Source of the DNA: Pseudodonghicola flavimaris
GTDB taxonomy: Bacteria > Pseudomonadota > Alphaproteobacteria > Rhodobacterales > Rhodobacteraceae
Reading direction: 5' to 3'
Length of the DNA: 64,000 bases
Assembly (NCBI RefSeq): GCF_030164425.1
Contig: NZ_JASNJD010000004.1
Span: forward strand, 248,001 to 312,000
Shown: positions 50,933 to 58,862 of the stretch, piece after piece
How positions within the stretch are numbered: the first letter of the stretch is position 1
Layout: every line of letters begins with the position of its first letter
Notes under the pieces: model-generated
The model's input: the letters and a program-made list of their open reading frames with translations, nothing else
The model's database searches: none
Told to the model about the DNA's origin: nothing
Translations under genes and position numbers: made by a program

Positions 50933-53611
50933 ATGGCATCCTTCAACCTGATGGTGCTGGTCTGCCTCGGCTATGTGGCGCTGCTGTTCATCGTCGCCTT
51001 CGCCGCCGACCGGCTGGCCGCGACGGGGCGGGGCACCTGGCTGCGCTCGCCGGTGATCTACACGCTGTCGATGTCGATCTACTGCACCGCCTGGACGTTT
51101 TACGGCGCGGTGGGCTACGCGGCGCGCTCCGGGCTGGAATATGTCACCATCTACCTCGGCCCGACGCTGGTGATGATCGGCTGGTGGTGGGGCCTGCGCA
51201 AGCTGGTGCGGGTCGGGCGCAGCCAGCGGGTGACCTCCATCGCCGACCTGATCTCGTCCCGCTACGGCAAATCCAACCTGCTGGCGATCTGCGTCACCAC
51301 CCTCGCGGTGATCGGCATCACCCCCTATATCGCGCTGCAGCTGCAATCGATCACCCATTCTTTCGCGATCTTCTTCGCCGAGGAGGGTGTCAGCGGCTAT
51401 GGCGAGGCGACGGTGGTGTTCTGGGTCGCCGCCGGCCTGGCGGTCTTCGCCATTCTCTTCGGCACCCGCAACCTCGACGCCAACGAACGCCACCACGGGG
51501 TGGTCACCGCCGTCGCGCTTGAGGCGGTGGTCAAGCTGGTGGCGCTGCTGGCGGTGGGGGTCTTCGTGGTGTGGGGTCTCTCCGGCGGTGTGGCGGAGAC
51601 GCTGGCGCGGATCGACGCCTCGCCCATCGGGGAATGGCAGGTGAACGGCAGCCGCTGGGCGACGATCACCTTCCTGGCGGTGGCGGCCTTTCTCTGCCTG
51701 CCGCGGATGTTCCAGGTCATGGTGGTGGAGAATGACGACGAACGCCACCTGCGCACCGCCGCCTGGGCGTTTCCGCTCTATCTGCTGCTGATCAGCCTCT
51801 TCGTGGTGCCGATCGCGGTGGTCGGGCTGGACGTGATGCCGGCGGGCAGCAATCCCGACATGTTCGTGCTGACGCTGCCGCTGTCGCAGGGCAAGGAAGC
51901 GCTGGCGATGCTGTCCTTTCTCGGTGGCTTCTCCTCCGCCACCTCGATGGTCATCGTCGCGGCGATGGCGCTGTCGACCATGGTATCGAACCATCTGGTG
52001 ATGCCGATCTGGCTGTCGGCACGGGGGGATCGCGCGTCGGTCTCCGGCGATGTGCGCAAGGTGATCCTGCTGGCGCGCCGCATCTCGATCGCCGCGATCA
52101 TGGGGCTTGGGTATTTCTATTTCCGGCTGTCGGGCGGCGGCACCGCGCTGGCGTCCATCGGGCTGATCTCCTTCGCCGGCATCGCCCAGATCCTGCCGGC
52201 GCTGATGGGCGGGCTGTTCTGGCGCGGCGCCACCCGGATCGGCGCGCTGGCCGGCCTGACGGTGGGCTTCGTGCTGTGGCTCTACACGCTGCTGCTGCCG
52301 CAGATGGGCGCTGGCATCCTGTCGCAAGGCGTGCTCGCGCAGGGGCCCTTCGGTATCGGCTGGCTGAGGCCCGAGGCGCTGTTCGGGATCGAGGGGCTAG
52401 ACCCCATCGTGCATTCGGTGCTGTGGAGCATGGTGCTGAATGCCACCGCCTTCTTCGCCGGCTCGATGCTGAGCTTTCCCAGCCCGCTGGAGCGGTTGCA
52501 GGGGGCGCAGTTCGTCAATGTCTTCGACCACTCCGCCGGGCCGCGCGGCTGGACCGGCTCTGTCGCGCAGAGCGAGGATCTGATGATCATGACCCAGCGC
52601 ATCCTCGGCGCGCGGGAGGCGCAGGCGCTGTTCCACCGCGAGGCGGCGCTGCAGGGCGGGCGCGGTCACCTGCCGGAGCCGACACCGCTGTTCTTGGAGC
52701 GGCTGGAGCGGGAGCTGAGCGGGTCGGTCGGGGCGGCGGCGGCCCATGCGATGATCGGCCAGATCGTCGGCGGTTCTTCCGTCTCGGTCGAGGATCTGCT
52801 GGCGGTGGCGGATGAGAGCGCCCAGCTGATGGAATATTCCAGCCAGTTGGAGGTGAAATCCGCCGAACTCGCCCGCACCGCCCGGAAATTGCGCGAGGCG
52901 AACGACAAGCTGACGCAGATATCGCTGCAGAAGGATGCCTTTCTCAGCCAGATCAGCCATGAACTCCGGACGCCCATGACCTCGATCCGGGCGTTTTCCG
53001 AGATCCTGCGCGACGACGACGGGCTGAGCCTGCGGGAGAAGAGCCGCTATGCCAATATCATCCATGACGAGGCGCTGCGGCTGACGCGGCTGCTGAACGA
53101 TCTGTTGGATCTGAGCGTGCTGGAAAACGGTCAGGTCAGCCTGAACATGCGGTCGGGGTTGTTGTCCGACGTGCTGGACCGGGCGATCTCCTCGGCGCTG
53201 GCGGGGGCGGAGGGGGCGCTGGTGGTGCGCCGTCGCCGGCTCAGCGAAACGGTGCGGGTGACCACCGATCAGGACCGGCTGGCGCAGGTCTTCATCAACC
53301 TGATCTCCAACGCGCAGAAATACTGCGATGCGCCGCATCCGGAGCTCACCGTCTCGGTGCACGATGTGGGCGATCAGGTGGTGGTGGATTTCATCGACAA
53401 CGGCAGCGGCATCCCGGTCGAGGCGCAGTCGACGGTGTTCGAGAAATTCGCCCGGGTGCATGCGGAAAAGGCCGGCGGGGCGGGGCTGGGGCTGGCCATC
53501 TGCCGTGAGATCATGCAGCGTCTGGGCGGTGAAATCCACTATCTGCCCGGTCACGCCGGGGCGGCGTTCCGGGTCAGCCTGCCGACCGAAGCGCGACCGA
53601 TACCGGAGTAG
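50933..53611 (+). CDS. Sodium:solute symporter-type sensor histidine kinase
   Basis: An 892-residue hybrid. Residues about 1-520 are an SSS (PutP-like) transporter with 12-13 helices (SVIYTLSMSIYCTAWTFYG-type start, ITPYIALQLQSI). A short linker helix (SAELARTARKLREANDKL) leads to the HisKA domain with His676 in SHELRTPMTSIRAFSEIL, then HATPase N box FINLISNAQKY, G1 DNGSGIPVEAQ, F box FEKFARVH and G2 AGLGLAICREIM. No receiver is attached. It resembles CbrA/CrbS kinases, which sense amino acids or acetate. Confidence 0.93.
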   Translation: MASFNLMVLVCLGYVALLFIVAFAADRLAATGRGTWLRSPVIYTLSMSIYCTAWTFYGAVGYAARSGLEYVTIYLGPTLVMIGWWWGLRKLVRVGRSQRVTSIADLISSRYGKSNLLAICVTTLAVIGITPYIALQLQSITHSFAIFFAEEGVSGYGEATVVFWVAAGLAVFAILFGTRNLDANERHHGVVTAVALEAVVKLVALLAVGVFVVWGLSGGVAETLARIDASPIGEWQVNGSRWATITFLAVAAFLCLPRMFQVMVVENDDERHLRTAAWAFPLYLLLISLFVVPIAVVGLDVMPAGSNPDMFVLTLPLSQGKEALAMLSFLGGFSSATSMVIVAAMALSTMVSNHLVMPIWLSARGDRASVSGDVRKVILLARRISIAAIMGLGYFYFRLSGGGTALASIGLISFAGIAQILPALMGGLFWRGATRIGALAGLTVGFVLWLYTLLLPQMGAGILSQGVLAQGPFGIGWLRPEALFGIEGLDPIVHSVLWSMVLNATAFFAGSMLSFPSPLERLQGAQFVNVFDHSAGPRGWTGSVAQSEDLMIMTQRILGAREAQALFHREAALQGGRGHLPEPTPLFLERLERELSGSVGAAAAHAMIGQIVGGSSVSVEDLLAVADESAQLMEYSSQLEVKSAELARTARKLREANDKLTQISLQKDAFLSQISHELRTPMTSIRAFSEILRDDDGLSLREKSRYANIIHDEALRLTRLLNDLLDLSVLENGQVSLNMRSGLLSDVLDRAISSALAGAEGALVVRRRRLSETVRVTTDQDRLAQVFINLISNAQKYCDAPHPELTVSVHDVGDQVVVDFIDNGSGIPVEAQSTVFEKFARVHAEKAGGAGLGLAICREIMQRLGGEIHYLPGHAGAAFRVSLPTEARPIPE

Positions 53612-53661
53612 GAGGCGGGCATGTCGGGGGTGTGCCCGGCAATCTTTCGGGGGAGATGAAG

Positions 53662-54222
53662 ATGACGGATCCGGACAGGCTTCTTGCGCTTGCGGCGCTG
53701 ATGGCGGCGGTGGTCCTGTTGCTGCTGGCGGGGATGGCCCTGCTGCGTCCGGCCTTTGCGTTCTGGCCGCCGCCAGAGACGGCAAGCTGGCAAAACCGGC
53801 TGTTCAGGGTCCTGTTCCGCATCATGTTCTACGGTTTGGTCGGTGCGACAGCGCTGCGGCTCTGGCGCGACGGCGTTTCGATCTCGATCTGGCAAAGCTG
53901 GCTTGCCTTGGTCCTGTTCGCGACCGGTTTCGCGGTCGCCTTCGCGGCGACCGCCAGTTTGGGCTGGGGCAATGCCTTCGGCGCCCAGGAGGGGCTGCGG
54001 ACCGGCGGAATCTTCGGATACTCGCGGAACCCCGTCTATTGCGCGACCTGGTTCGGCCTAGGGGGCTGGGCGCTTCTGGCGCCGGCACCGCTGATCCTTG
54101 CGACCCTGGCGGTCTGGGGGCCGCTCTATCTCGTGGCCATCTTCCTTGAGGAGCGCTGGCTACAGGCGAGATACGGAGCCGCCTTTGAGCGATATCGGGA
54201 CGCGGTTCCGCGCTTTTTCTAG
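53662..54222 (+). CDS. Isoprenylcysteine methyltransferase-like membrane protein (PEMT/NnrU-like)
   Basis: A 186-residue membrane protein with about five helices. The C-terminal half has the family signature GIFGYSRNPVYCATWFGLGG and EERWLQARYGAAFERYRDAV, which binds S-adenosylmethionine in ICMT and phospholipid methyltransferases. The substrate is unknown. GGGGGAG before the ATG at 53662 decides it over nearby starts. It is convergent with the DUF442 gene. Confidence 0.82.
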   Translation: MTDPDRLLALAALMAAVVLLLLAGMALLRPAFAFWPPPETASWQNRLFRVLFRIMFYGLVGATALRLWRDGVSISIWQSWLALVLFATGFAVAFAATASLGWGNAFGAQEGLRTGGIFGYSRNPVYCATWFGLGGWALLAPAPLILATLAVWGPLYLVAIFLEERWLQARYGAAFERYRDAVPRFF

Positions 54223-54269
54223 CCGCTGCGCTGGCTGCTGACGCCGTGCCAAAGTGTGCGTCAGACAGC

Positions 54270-54292
54270 AAAAACGGCCCCGCAGGGCCGTT
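54270..54292 (-). terminator. Terminator between convergent genes, mainly for the minus strand
   Basis: AACGGCCC (54273-54280) pairs with GGGCCGTT (54285-54292) around CGCA. On the minus strand it is followed by TTTTT, fitting the end of the persulfide operon. On the plus strand the T-run is weak (TTATCGTT). Confidence 0.82.
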
Positions 54293-54317
54293 ATCGTTGC
54301 TGTCGTTCGGAGCGGGA

Positions 54318-54749
54318 TCAGGCGCGGCTGGCGGCGAGGGCCTCCAGCATCGGGCGCAGATGTTCCAGCTCGTAGCCGGCTGCCGAGGCCTTGGTCAGGA
54401 TCTCGTCGACGGGCAGCTTGCCGGCCTGGCCCATGGCCCAGATCACCGTGCTGCGGGTGCCGGTGCGGCAATAGCCCAGCACCGGACCGGTGGCGTCGGC
54501 GATGGCCTCGACCTGGCGGATGCCGTTTTCCGGCGTCAGCGTGGTCTGGTCCAGCGGCAGCGGGATGAAGGTGATCCCCACCGCTTCGGCGGCGTCGCGC
54601 ATGGCGGCGCAGCTCAGCTCCGGGCCGATTTCGGAATCGGGGCGATTGCAGATCACCGTGGTATAGCCTGCCTCGGCGATCGCGGGCATATCCTCCACCG
54701 ACAGCTGCGGTGACACGGAATAGCCGGGGGTAAGTGTGCGGATGTCCAT
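54318..54749 (-). CDS. DUF442 (Blh phosphatase-like) sulfur protein
   Basis: A 143-residue TIGR01244/DUF442 protein with a phosphatase-like loop YCRTGTRS (Cys94, Arg99). In Blh-type persulfide dioxygenases this domain is fused to the metallo-beta-lactamase domain and probably handles persulfide or sulfur transfer; here it is a separate gene at the far end of the operon. It follows the YeeE gene by nine bases. Confidence 0.85.
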   Translation of the reverse strand: MDIRTLTPGYSVSPQLSVEDMPAIAEAGYTTVICNRPDSEIGPELSCAAMRDAAEAVGITFIPLPLDQTTLTPENGIRQVEAIADATGPVLGYCRTGTRSTVIWAMGQAGKLPVDEILTKASAAGYELEHLRPMLEALAASRA

Positions 54750-54758
54750 GGCCGATCC

Positions 54759-55190
54759 TTACGCCGCAGTTGCCGCCCTGTCCAGACCGCGTCCCACCGC
54801 CGGTGCGGCGAGCATGCCGGCCAGCATCGACACCATGAAGATTACGCCGCCCATGCCGTTATAGGTGATCGAGGCGATCGCCGGTCCGGGGCAGAGCCCG
54901 GCCAGGCCCCAGCCCATGCCGAACAGCACGGAGCCGATCACCAGGCGGTGGTCGATCTCTGTCCGCGGCGGCGCGGGGAAATCGCCGCCCACCAGCGGGT
55001 GGCGGCCCTTGGTGAATTGCCAGGCGAAGAACATCGGGATGATGGCGCCGCCCATCACGAAGGCCAGCGTCGGGTCCCAGTTGCCGAAGACATCCAGCCA
55101 GCCCTGTACCTTGGCGGTGTCGGTCATGCCGGAGATGAAGAGGCCGCCGCCGAACAGCAGCCCGGAAATCAGGGAAATGAAGATACGCAT
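54759..55190 (-). CDS. YeeE/YedE half-transporter (PmpB-like)
   Basis: A 143-residue membrane protein with four helices and a conserved cysteine in GMGWGLAGLCPGPAIASI. It corresponds to half of a YeeE/YedE sulfur transporter. With the adjacent half it resembles the PmpA/PmpB pair found with persulfide genes. Its start codon overlaps the stop of the neighbouring half gene by one base (TGATG), which suggests equal synthesis of both parts. Confidence 0.88.
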   Translation of the reverse strand: MRIFISLISGLLFGGGLFISGMTDTAKVQGWLDVFGNWDPTLAFVMGGAIIPMFFAWQFTKGRHPLVGGDFPAPPRTEIDHRLVIGSVLFGMGWGLAGLCPGPAIASITYNGMGGVIFMVSMLAGMLAAPAVGRGLDRAATAA

Positions 55191-55618
55191 CAGATCAGCC
55201 CCAGCACGTGACGGAACAGCGCCAGCATCAGACCGCCGGCGAGAATGTAGAAGACGGTGGCGATGATCCCGCGCATCGACAGCCGCGAGATGCCGCAGAC
55301 CCCATGGCCCGAGGTGCAGCCATTGGCGATCCGGGTGCCGACGCCGACCAGCAGGCCCGCGACGATGATCACCCACATCTTGTCGGTCAGATGGGTGTCG
55401 ATCTTGACGCTGTAGAGCGGCCAGAGAATGAGCGGCATGATCACCACTCCGGCCAGAAACGCCACCCGTTCCCAGAGGGTGGACCAGCCGCTGCCGTCCA
55501 CCAGGCCCCCGACGATGCCCGAGGCGCCCATGATCCGCCCGTTGCCGAGCAGATAGACGGCGCCGCCCGTCCCGATCAGCAATCCGCCGACCAGGCCCCA
55601 GATCCAGTCTGTTTCCAT
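55190..55618 (-). CDS. YeeE/YedE half-transporter (PmpA-like)
   Basis: A 142-residue membrane protein with four helices. Conserved cysteines are in [19 protein letters not shown], the thiosulfate/sulfide relay motif of the family. It pairs with the half encoded next. The persulfide dioxygenase gene lies 126 bases upstream. A complete, fused member of the family (soxT) is encoded at 21-22 kb. Confidence 0.88.
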   Translation of the reverse strand: METDWIWGLVGGLLIGTGGAVYLLGNGRIMGASGIVGGLVDGSGWSTLWERVAFLAGVVIMPLILWPLYSVKIDTHLTDKMWVIIVAGLLVGVGTRIANGCTSGHGVCGISRLSMRGIIATVFYILAGGLMLALFRHVLGLI

Positions 55619-55744
55619 GATTTAATCCGTGTCCCTATTGTGTTCGCGCAAGTCTCCGGCGCCGGGGTCCCGTCCCCGGTGCGTGGATATCGAAGGGCGG
55701 CGGACCCCATCCGTCCGCCGCCCGCAAGTGGTGTTCCGTGAAGC

Positions 55745-56608
55745 TCAGAGCTTGTTGACCGGAATTTTCAGGAAGACATCGCCCTGTTCGTCGGCGGGCG
55801 GCATCTGGCCGGCGCGCATGTTGACCTGCAGCGACGGCAGGATCAGCCGCGGCATCGCCAGCGTGGCGTCTCGGGCGTCGCGCATCGAGACGAAATCCTC
55901 GATGCTCTTGCCGGCGCCGACGTGGATGTTCAGCGCCTTCTGCTCGCCCACCGTGGTCTCCCACGCGTATTCATCGCGGCCCGGTGCCTTGTAGTCGTGG
56001 CCGACGAAGATGCGGGTCTCGTCCGGCAGCGCCAGGATTTTCTGGATCGAGTTGTAGAGCGTCTCGGACGACCCGCCGGGGAAGTCGCAGCGGGCGGTGC
56101 CGAAGTCCGGCATGAACAGCGTGTCGCCGACGAAGGCCGCATCGCCGATCACATAGGTCAGGCAGGCCGGGGTATGGCCGGGGGTGTGCAGCACGTCGCC
56201 ACGCATCTGCCCGATCATGAAGCTGTCGCCCTCCTTGAACAGGGAGTCGAACTGGCTGCCGTCGCGCTGGAACTCGGTGCCCTCGTTGAACACCTTGCCG
56301 AAGGTATCCTGCACGATGGTGATATGATCGCCGATGCCGATCTTGCCGCCGACCTTCTCCTGGATGTAGGGCGCCGCCGACAGGTGGTCGGCATGCACAT
56401 GGCTTTCCAGAATCCATTCCACGTTCAGCTCTTCGGCTTGAACATAGGCGATGATCTTGTCCGCCGATTCGGTGTTGGTGCGCCCCGAGGCGTGGTCGAA
56501 GTCCAGAACGCTGTCGATGATCGCACAGGCCTTGCCGTGCGGCTCGCGGACGACATAGGACACCGTGAAGGTGGCCGGGTCGAAAAAGGCTTTCACAAAG
56601 GGGGTCAT
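55745..56608 (-). CDS. Persulfide dioxygenase-type metallo-beta-lactamase (Blh-like)
   Basis: A 287-residue MBL-fold iron enzyme. The metal motif is His70-x-His72-x-Asp74-His75 (ESHVHADHLSAA); further ligands are in TPGHTPAC, VGDTLF and FVGHDY. GTARCDFPGGS matches the ETHE1/Blh signature for oxidising glutathione or other persulfides to sulfite. GGAG before ATG 56608 decides the start over ATG 56620. It opens the operon with two YeeE/YedE halves and the DUF442 protein. Confidence 0.9.
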   Translation of the reverse strand: MTPFVKAFFDPATFTVSYVVREPHGKACAIIDSVLDFDHASGRTNTESADKIIAYVQAEELNVEWILESHVHADHLSAAPYIQEKVGGKIGIGDHITIVQDTFGKVFNEGTEFQRDGSQFDSLFKEGDSFMIGQMRGDVLHTPGHTPACLTYVIGDAAFVGDTLFMPDFGTARCDFPGGSSETLYNSIQKILALPDETRIFVGHDYKAPGRDEYAWETTVGEQKALNIHVGAGKSIEDFVSMRDARDATLAMPRLILPSLQVNMRAGQMPPADEQGDVFLKIPVNKL

Positions 56609-56639
56609 GAGGATCTCCATTGGTCTTTGTAAAAGACAT

Positions 56640-56657
56640 ATATTCTAATCGGAATAT
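56640..56657. promoter_or_regulatory. Palindrome before the persulfide dioxygenase gene
   Basis: ATATTC-TAATCG-GAATAT is a perfect palindrome with a six-base centre, 31 bases before the start. It shares ATTC/GAAT arms with the sox elements but has spacing six, not eight. It may be bound by SoxR or by a BigR-type paralogue encoded elsewhere. Confidence 0.65.
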
Positions 56658-56841
56658 GTTTCAAGTCTCTTCCTCCTCATTGATGCAGTCTCTGCCCATC
56701 GCTGATGCCTGAGGGCTGACGGATGCGGCAGATCGTCCCCATTCGTCCGGAAATCACAACTATTGGTTGAGTTGCCCTTTGCCGGGTCGTGAGGATGTTA
56801 CATCCTCGTGCGAGGGAATCGAAGACAGGGAGGAGACCGTC

Positions 56842-57057
56842 ATGACCGATCACGAGCTTGTTTCGGCCGCCACGCGGCTGGAAGAGAAACTTGCCACCGC
56901 CTGCCCGGAGACCCGGTTGCGGCTGCAACCGGAATTCAGCACGGTGATCGCGCGGCTGAAGGAAGAGGGCCACCCGGTGCCGTCGCGGCTGCGCCGGATG
57001 GAAGAGGCGCTGATGGCCGAGGCGGTCGAGGCGCGCTTCGACAACATGCCGATCTGA
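56842..57057 (+). CDS. Small cytoplasmic helical protein, unknown function
   Basis: A 71-residue, probably all-helical protein (DHELVSAATRLEEKLATACP, LRLQPEFSTVIARLKEEGHPVP) without export signal or metal motif. AGGGAGGAG precedes the ATG at 56842, and the sequence is unbiased enough to be a real gene. I do not recognise a family. It is divergent from the persulfide dioxygenase gene and convergent with a small membrane protein. Confidence 0.65.
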   Translation: MTDHELVSAATRLEEKLATACPETRLRLQPEFSTVIARLKEEGHPVPSRLRRMEEALMAEAVEARFDNMPI

Positions 57058-57156
57058 TCGCGATCCGGTCGCGGCACCGCTTCGGCGGGCCGCGGTTCTG
57101 GCACGAGCTTGTGTCGGAAGAGGGGCCGGGACCGCCGGGGAACCGGCGCGCGGGCG

Positions 57157-57375
57157 TCAGCCCAGATAGGCACCCATGGCGACCAGGATCAGCCCGAAGA
57201 CCGACATCAGCAGCGCGCCCAGATTGATCGGAACGATGGACTGCAGCACCTTGCGCAGGTCCTCGTCCGGCAGTTTGGCGCGTTTGGCCCGCAGCACCCG
57301 GACGATACACCAGACCAGTCCCAGAAGCCCGGCCAGCGACAGCACGGCACCGACCCAGATCATGATGTCATACAT
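57157..57375 (-). CDS. Small two-helix membrane protein
   Basis: A 72-residue protein with helices IMIWVGAVLSLAGLLGLVWCIV and LGALLMSVFGLILVAMGAYL, joined by a charged loop (RAKRAKLPDEDLRK). GGGGGAT before the ATG at 57375 decides the start. It follows cbiZ at a distance of 78 bases on the same strand and could be read through. Function unknown. Confidence 0.7.
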   Translation of the reverse strand: MYDIMIWVGAVLSLAGLLGLVWCIVRVLRAKRAKLPDEDLRKVLQSIVPINLGALLMSVFGLILVAMGAYLG

Positions 57376-57453
57376 GTGGTATCCCCCGGTTTTCACGCCG
57401 CCAGCCGGTAGCCGATCGGGGCAGGGCGCGCAAGGCTTATGGCCCGGGCTCGC

Positions 57454-58107
57454 TCAGATCACGCCGGGGCGGCGCACATGGCGCATCCAGATGTCGGCGC
57501 CGCGGCGCACGGCAGCATAGGTCGCCCGGCCCACCGCCTCGGCCTGCGGCGTATGCAGCCCGGCATAGGGGGTGTCGCCGGCGGGGGCGGCCACCGCGAT
57601 GCAATCGGTTCCGGTGCCGGTGGCGCGTCCGTCGGGCAGATCCAGCCCGGCCTCCATCACCGCGGCGGTACGCGCCTGGGTCACGATCGACAGGGTTTCC
57701 AGCAACGCCGCCTCGGTCAGCGGCAGCTCCAGATGCAGCGCCACGTTGATGGTGCCCCAGTCGTTGCCGCTGCGATCCAGCCGGGTGCCGATCCGCTCCG
57801 CGTTGCTGAGCCCGACGGTGGCGACGCAGAAGGCGCGGATGCCATCGACCTCGGCCTCCGCCACCTCATAGGCGCTGAGCGTGCGCGAGGTCAGCATCGC
57901 CACCGCATCCGCGGCACCGCGCGCGGCCAGCTCGGCGCGATACCAGGCCAGCACGTCCAGGCCCTCGGGCAGATCGGCGTTGCGGACCTCGCGCCAGAGA
58001 ATCCGGTCGGCGGTGACGAAGCCGGGCCGGGTCAGCGACCAGCTCAGCACCCGGTGCGGCGCGCCGAGGTCGAGCTCAAGCCAGGGGCGCTCCAGCGTCA
58101 GCTTCAC
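57454..58107 (-). CDS. cbiZ: Adenosylcobinamide amidohydrolase CbiZ
   Basis: A 217-residue enzyme of the CbiZ family, with SYEVAEAEVDG-like strand AYEVAEAEVDGIRAFCVATVGLSNA, GTINVALHLELPLTEAALLE and GTGTDCIAVAA. CbiZ cuts the aminopropanol side chain of adenosylcobinamide to adenosylcobyric acid, so incomplete or foreign corrinoids can be rebuilt. The ATG overlaps the stop of btuD (ATGA). It ends the btuFCD-cbiZ set. Confidence 0.92.
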   Translation of the reverse strand: MKLTLERPWLELDLGAPHRVLSWSLTRPGFVTADRILWREVRNADLPEGLDVLAWYRAELAARGAADAVAMLTSRTLSAYEVAEAEVDGIRAFCVATVGLSNAERIGTRLDRSGNDWGTINVALHLELPLTEAALLETLSIVTQARTAAVMEAGLDLPDGRATGTGTDCIAVAAPAGDTPYAGLHTPQAEAVGRATYAAVRRGADIWMRHVRRPGVI

Positions 58108-58862
58108 CGGGTCACCCGCATCGGCTGGAACACCGCGCCATCCTCGGTTTCGCGGTAGAAGGCGGTGACGCCGAAGACCCGGTCGACCAGATCGGGGCGC
58201 AGCACCTCGGCCGGCGGACCGTCGGCCACCAGCCGGCCGCGCTCCATCATCAGAAGCCGGCTGCAGTGGCGCGCCGCCAGGCCGAGATCGTGCAGCGACA
58301 CGATGACCGAGCGGCCCTCGGCGGCGAGCCCGGCAAAGACCTCCATCGTCGCGATCTGATGCGCGGGGTCGAGCCCGGCGATCGGCTCGTCGGCGATCAG
58401 CAGCGGTGTCTGCTGCGCCAGCGCCCGGGCGATCAGCACCTGCGCCTGTTCGCCCCCCGAAAGCTGGGTGGCGATGCGGTTGCGATAGGCCTCTAGCCCC
58501 ATCCGCGCGATGGCGGCATCGACGGCAGCGCGGTCGTCGGTGCCCAGCCGGGCGCCGCGCGGCAGATGCGGGATGCGCCCCAGCGCGATCAGCCGCTCCA
58601 CCGTCACCGGCCAGGCGATTTCGCGCGCCTGCGGCATCCAGGCGACGGCGTGGGCGCGGTCAGCGGCGGGCAGGGCGGCGAGCGAGCTGTTGCCGCTGGC
58701 CGCCAGCAGCCCCAGCGCCCCGCGCAGCAGCGTGGTCTTGCCGGCGCCATTGGGGCCGATCAGCCCGATGCATTCGCCGGGGGCGACCTGCAGGCTCACG
58801 TGATCGACCACCGGGCAGTCGCCACGCCGCACGGTCAGCTCCCGCAGGGTCATCAGGCTCAT
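58104..58862 (-). CDS. btuD: Cobalamin ABC transporter ATPase BtuD
   Basis: A 252-residue ABC ATPase of the FecCD group: Walker A GPNGAGKT, signature LSGGEQAQVLIARAL, Walker B LLIADEPIAGLD and VSLHDLGLAAR. Its ATG overlaps the btuC stop and its stop overlaps cbiZ, so all are coupled. The upstream riboswitch and cbiZ identify corrinoid over siderophore as substrate. Confidence 0.9.
   Translation of the reverse strand: MSLMTLRELTVRRGDCPVVDHVSLQVAPGECIGLIGPNGAGKTTLLRGALGLLAASGNSSLAALPAADRAHAVAWMPQAREIAWPVTVERLIALGRIPHLPRGARLGTDDRAAVDAAIARMGLEAYRNRIATQLSGGEQAQVLIARALAQQTPLLIADEPIAGLDPAHQIATMEVFAGLAAEGRSVIVSLHDLGLAARHCSRLLMMERGRLVADGPPAEVLRPDLVDRVFGVTAFYRETEDGAVFQPMRVTR

Noticed and set aside
49832-52327. 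831-codon frame antisense to the receiver, small membrane protein and symporter-kinase
   Set aside because: Composition dominated by Arg, His and Gln repeats typical of reversed high-GC coding DNA; no domain visible.
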